The position numbers and the translations under genes are program-made. Shown here one piece after another: positions 59,330-64,000 of a DNA stretch of 64,000 bases. Location of the stretch: contig NC_060252.1 of the NCBI RefSeq assembly GCF_921293095.1, positions 43,152,881 through 43,216,880 of the forward strand, in the 5' to 3' direction. Below the pieces are notes generated by a model. The model was not told where the DNA came from and searched no databases. It saw nothing but the letters and a program-made list of their open reading frames with translations. Position 1 is the stretch's first letter. Every line of letters starts with the position of its first letter. Source of the stretch: Ischnura elegans (Eukaryota; Arthropoda; Insecta; Odonata; Coenagrionidae).

Positions 59330-62290
59330 AATTGTTTTCATACTTCTATGCTTGTATTCTCAGCAAAAAAATCGAAATTTGAGCCGAAAGATCAATTAAT
59401 CGAAAAAAATAGACGGTTCTTTAAAAAACTGCTTTTACAAATAAATGGTTATTTCTTAATCGAAAAAACACTAAAAATACACATTCGAGTAGTAAAAAAA
59501 ATCTCCTTAGAATAAATGCTTACATTATTGGTAGATACATTTACAAATGCTCCCACATCAAAGTTTGGGGAACACCGCCTATAACCATTCGACTTGACTT
59601 AAAGTTTTGAGAAAGATCAACTGATTGAGGTGCTTTATTGGTGTAGAGGGCGTGATTTCCAATCGGGTCTTTCACATGGGACGGATGACGTTATCATAGG
59701 CCGGTAGTGGTGCTGCTGAGATCAAACGAAATGGTCAAGATCGAACTCGAAAAATCGAGTTTGAATCGATAATCGAAGATCAAGGCTTTCTCTATCTCGA
59801 TTTCCTCGATCTTTGGCATTTAAAACTCGACTTTCGATTTTTATCGAGATCCATTGTTCCATCGCTCGAAAACAAGGAAGACAGGCAACGAAGTTCTCGA
59901 CGTGGTGGGTGATTAGAGGTATATTGTTGAGGAAATAGTCAATAATATACAAAATATAGAGGGCTAGTTCGGGGGTTTGGATGGAGCTAAGTAGGGAGGA
60001 GATTTTAAACGCCATTTTGGAGGGACTAATGTTAGGCAAGCAGGGAAGGGAGGAAGAGAATAGTATTAATATATGAAATGTAATTGATAAGGGTTTAAAG
60101 GGAATCGAAGAAAGAAGTTCAATTTGGGGACTCATCACTACTTCCAACATAATGCCTTCGTCATCGGCCGAAAAAATCATTTATCGGGTGATAAGCGGCA
60201 GATACAGAGAAAAACGTTGCACTTGTGGTAAGGGTTGCCTACGACGTACAAAGACGACCTCGCTGGTCATCTGCGTACTTTTGAAGGCCATCTTAGCTTC
60301 ATCCTCCAATGATTCCTCCGATGCATCGTGACACGCGATCGAAATTATGGGCCTCATCTCGCAGGCGGATTATTTTTCAAAACCTTTCAGGTAATACGCT
60401 ATTAAAATGTCATTTATTAATTGCTTGGATGATTTTTCCCGGGGAAAAAATTCCTAAAACTGAATTTACACTCCACTGCACGAAAAAAGTTGCTTGAAAA
60501 AGTGTTTTTATGACAAAAACCATACATATATAATCCAAAAATATTGAAATCTATTAAATAGCATGTTTCATGCTGATCAAGTATAATGATATTTATGCTA
60601 TAAAAATCCATTCAAAAAACTAATCGCTGCTAAAATTTAAATATTTTTAAGTAGAAGGAACTGGACAGGGAAATATTCCACCCCTTGGTAGTTTAAAATT
60701 ACAATCTAGCGTGGGATGATATTGAAGATTCGGCCCCTAAATTTTCAACATCCTCCATTTCAGAGGCCATCATAGAAGTTATTACTGTAACGCTAAATAG
60801 TATTCCCATTTATTTGAAATACCTCCGCCATATCATGCGCTTATCATTTCATTGTGCATAGCCCATGTCACGATGTCTCCATTCCCCACATAATATCAAC
60901 GTCACTGCTCAGTTACACAAAGCCATTTCTAGCAGAGATCACAGTGGAGACTCAGCATTATTGCTCAAGCCTAATAATGTCCTATTAAGTTGTGTGATTA
61001 CTGTAAGACCAACCAGTTAGTTTTTACCACAACCCCACGAAAGCTTTAGAGTCATTCTTTTTTTCCAACGCAATTCTCCTCTCTTACCCTCGGGGATGGC
61101 TAAGCTTTTATTATTTCCTGCTCGAAGGTCACCTCAGCAATAAAAAACAACTCGATCCTCTCCCCCAGAAACACCTTGCGCTTCTTGGAATAACGTGTAG
61201 CCATGAGATAGTCTCGATTCACTCGACAGTGGACTGTTCGAGGCGGGAAGGTTAAAAGGATAACATTTCAATTCATCAAGATCTTTGGCGAGGATTTGAT
61301 GGGCGGAGGTGATTCTCTCGAAGAAAAGAAAAATTAGTCAAGGGACAGCGACTGAGAAGCAGACGGGCAAGGATATATAGGAATGGGAAATGGAAAACGT
61401 AAGAGAGTTTCAATGACTTCACCACGGTGGTTGAGTGCGCAATTTCCGACAAAAGAGCCATTGTATATTGTTGCGCTAATGATGAGACTGAGAGAGAGGG
61501 AGAGAGAGGGGAGGAATTTGCTTATGCCTGAGGAGTTAGCGTGCGAAATGACAAAAACACCGCGTGACAACTTTGGGAGAACAGTCACAGGCACCCAGGC
61601 AGAAACAAAAAAGTCATGAATAATTAATACATAGATTTACCGGCGCAAATTTTTAAGAATACTTTAATTTATTATTGATTACGGAACTCAAATGCAATTG
61701 AACAGCAAAGGTATGAACAAAAATTGCGCTAGGAACAAATGGCGGGTAGTCTTTCACATCGAAAATTTATCTTTAATGAATGTGTTTTCTTTAATGTAGG
61801 TATACGAATGATTGTTCTCTTGTACAATTTTGCCGGGGCTAGAAAAAATGTTAACTTAGTATCTAATTATGCACTTCATACTTCCTGAATTTCATTTAAT
61901 TATCTCCACCTACAAAATGATGCCTGGAATCCACTATAAACCACTTGAAGCAGCACAGCTTCAATATCCTCGCTTTCGTATTCAATTTACCTAAACAATT
62001 CGAATAACATACGCACGATATACACGATAAGATTAACCTACCTTAAACTGATAGCGTAGTCACGATCTTGAAACAAATCCCGATTTTTTTAACGAAATCA
62101 GGATTCCTCATTAAAAGTACAGTAAGAAAACAAGAGTAGAAAAATTATTTACGACATAAACTTTGAGAAAATAATATTGAAAATGATCCTCTCAGAGGCT
62201 TGCAAATGACGAAATACTGACATAAAGCGATTTACAATACCCTGGGTATTAAGGTAGGTACCGCGGTAGATGCAAAAAATCACGAATACT
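59330..62290. other. Intergenic DNA
   Basis: No gene. 59742-59852 is crowded with TCGA/ATCGA palindromes. 61485-61515 is a short (GAGA)n tract. Confidence 0.5.
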
Positions 62291-62298
62291 GGGTATAG

Positions 62299-62930
62299 AG
62301 GGTGTTTCAGGGGGAATATGCGATATTTCAGGAGATGGTAGGGGAGACAATTATAAGCTTTTTTTGTCCACAAACATGGGGTCGCAACTCCTTAGTTACT
62401 GAGCTATGGCAATGAAAACATTTCTTGGATGCACACTACAGTTGTCATGAAAAGTCTAAATTTTTTCCATTCCATTTATAAATGTTAAATTACGTAATGA
62501 ACATGACAAGAATACACATTTTTTAGGGAAGCAATAATAAGAAAAATGTATATTGGATCCAAACCTCTCTTCAATGCACATTCCTCAACGAAGGAAAGAA
62601 TTATTGAAGTGAATAATTGTTCTACTTTCCAGTCGTTTTCACATTTGAATTGGCCTTAAACTGTGTGAGCATTAATAATAATTGCACTGTAATTAAACCA
62701 ACCACTCCCCTGGAAATTAAAAGGTGCATGGTACCGTTACGCTCGAAAAGACATTAAATCCAGTGCAAAGATTATTTTAGGAACATCTATTGGGAGCAAA
62801 TGCACAAAAATACATGATGATAGTAAATATAAGCTGATATTATTACATGAATATCAACATCAATTACACCTTATTCAGCTCCTCTAAGGGACTGACCCCG
62901 AGACTACTTCCCACCCCGTTTGAACTACCT
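62299..62930. mobile_element. Possible unclassified element, 632 bp
   Basis: Ends AGGGTGTTTCAGGGGGAA and (inverted) AGGTAGTTCAAACGGGGT, flanked by GTATAG at 62293-62298 and 62931-62936. The end similarity is weak and no coding is present. Confidence 0.35.
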
Positions 62931-63206
62931 GTATAGTTAAATATATTTTATTAATTGAAATATTCGGTATTGAAGGCGAACTGTTCACTGTGTTACAGTT
63001 CTCTATTACCTGTTCACACTGTCCTGTAGGGTTAAACAAGTCGCTCGCAAACGCTGAAGCCTTTTCTTCACTATTTTTAAAGTTTTAACAGAAAATTTAT
63101 TTACAATTGTTTGAAAAATAATGATTTATCCACTTATTACAGTTCTCTTAGTAACGTTGTAGGAATGGGAAAAAATAAAGTGAAAATTCTTTAGCAACTG
63201 TGGTCA

Positions 63207-63862
63207 ATAGGGTGGTTTCCTATTATTTTTTTATTGCCAATATCGGAAGATTATTACTCCTGGAGTACGTATTTCACGCTTTTAGATTTTTAAATGACGA
63301 TATCTATTTTTCGCGATTAAATGAAAAGAGAAAATTTTCAAGCGCGCGAAAACGCGACGGGTAAGGAAATCTCTCCGTGTGACGTATTTCTGGTTCCCCC
63401 TCCCGCCTTGTGAGGTGACCTTGATCGAGGCTCTGAGCGCTGATAGGACGCAGGATGCTAGCGGGTAGCTGAGTATCTTGCTGGATGGTAGCGCTTGGCT
63501 GAAAAAAGGTTTATTAATACCTTATCAAACGAAGGAAACTTTCCGACCTTAGCCAGTTTTAATAGGTGATTATTAAGACATATTTCCCTGAGCTCTGCGC
63601 CTCATGCATGCATTGGTAATCTCAGACGATGTATAACTCCTATCTTCTCCTATTGAAACTAGGTCCCTGTGGCGTCACGTGGAGTGGCATCGCATGGGCG
63701 CCAATCTGGCCCTTTTCAAATGAGGATAAAAATTGACCATTGCCATTCGTCTAAACCGGTATTTCTAAAACGAAATAATTTGTATATTATGAATACAGTA
63801 AAGGTGGGTAACAAATCGCAATCAATGCCTTTCGGTTTCTTTGATGAAGGAAACTACCCTAT
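63207..63862. mobile_element. 660-bp inverted-repeat element, copy C
   Basis: Same ends and body as copies A and B, with a roughly 10-bp deletion near 63365. Flank is GGTCA on the left and CACAT on the right. Confidence 0.75.
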
Positions 63863-64000
63863 CACATGATCCTCTATCAATTTAGACTCAATGAAAACAC
63901 AAGCGGCAGTCGATTTTGTATAAAAAATAAAATTATGCTTAAATAGGAATGGAAAAAATTAACCGGATGGCAATATGGTCATACGAGCAATGAGGTGGTG

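Noticed and set aside
1-64000. CRISPR array, operons, phage or plasmid features
   Set aside because: No regularly spaced short repeats; introns and eukaryotic transposons throughout.

Overview
The window is eukaryotic nuclear DNA, AT-rich and dense in transposable elements, almost certainly from an arthropod and probably an insect with a large genome. The evidence is spliced genes with GT-AG introns, tRNA-derived SINEs, non-LTR and LTR retrotransposons, a Penelope-like element, and hAT, Harbinger, Tigger/pogo and piggyBac-type elements. The small secreted gene belongs to an uncharacterised family that I associate with insects. The order cannot be fixed from the sequence. There are no operons, no CRISPR arrays and no prokaryotic genes.

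Two genes can be reconstructed, both on the minus strand. (1) A large gene (start codon at 42371, proposed stop at 16203) encodes a very long coiled-coil protein of about 1,956 residues. Eleven exons join without breaking frame; a short twelfth (last) exon is more tentative. One uninterrupted exon (22926-26992) carries 1,355 residues of coiled coil. Inside it are 21 consecutive units of a 39-residue repeat (18 exactly 39 residues, two of 32, one of 36), in phase over 802 residues. It resembles golgin-class tethers such as insect Lava lamp, but identity is unproven. (2) A four-exon gene (56692 to 51128) encodes a 140-residue secreted protein with a signal peptide and ten cysteines.

Layout. 1-16 kb: AT-rich noncoding DNA with a hAT element, SINE heads, a LINE tail split by a hAT element, and a young gag-only LTR retrotransposon (11210-13249) whose two 253-bp LTRs look identical. 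16-42 kb: the coiled-coil gene. Its introns hold a Penelope-like relic with a hammerhead-like motif, a perfect 49-bp inverted repeat flanked by a 13-bp direct repeat, a Harbinger relic with a pogo-like element nested in it, a 1.8-kb Tigger-like element, a truncated LINE, several hAT MITEs and two copies of a 660-bp inverted-repeat element. One of these copies ends 32 bp from a splice acceptor. 42-51 kb: intergenic DNA with a piggyBac-like MITE, a Harbinger-like MITE packed with CACGTG motifs, and two adjacent hAT MITEs, one of which contains a possible solo LTR. 51-57 kb: the secreted-protein gene, with a tRNA-Gly-type SINE in its last intron. 57-64 kb: LINE fragments, a Harbinger-type MITE nested in a LINE tail, other repeats, and a third copy of the 660-bp element.

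The two genes show no functional link. The most informative signals are the 39-residue repeat array, a decayed duplicate of one exon, the gag-only LTR element, the foldback insertion and the CACGTG-bearing MITE.
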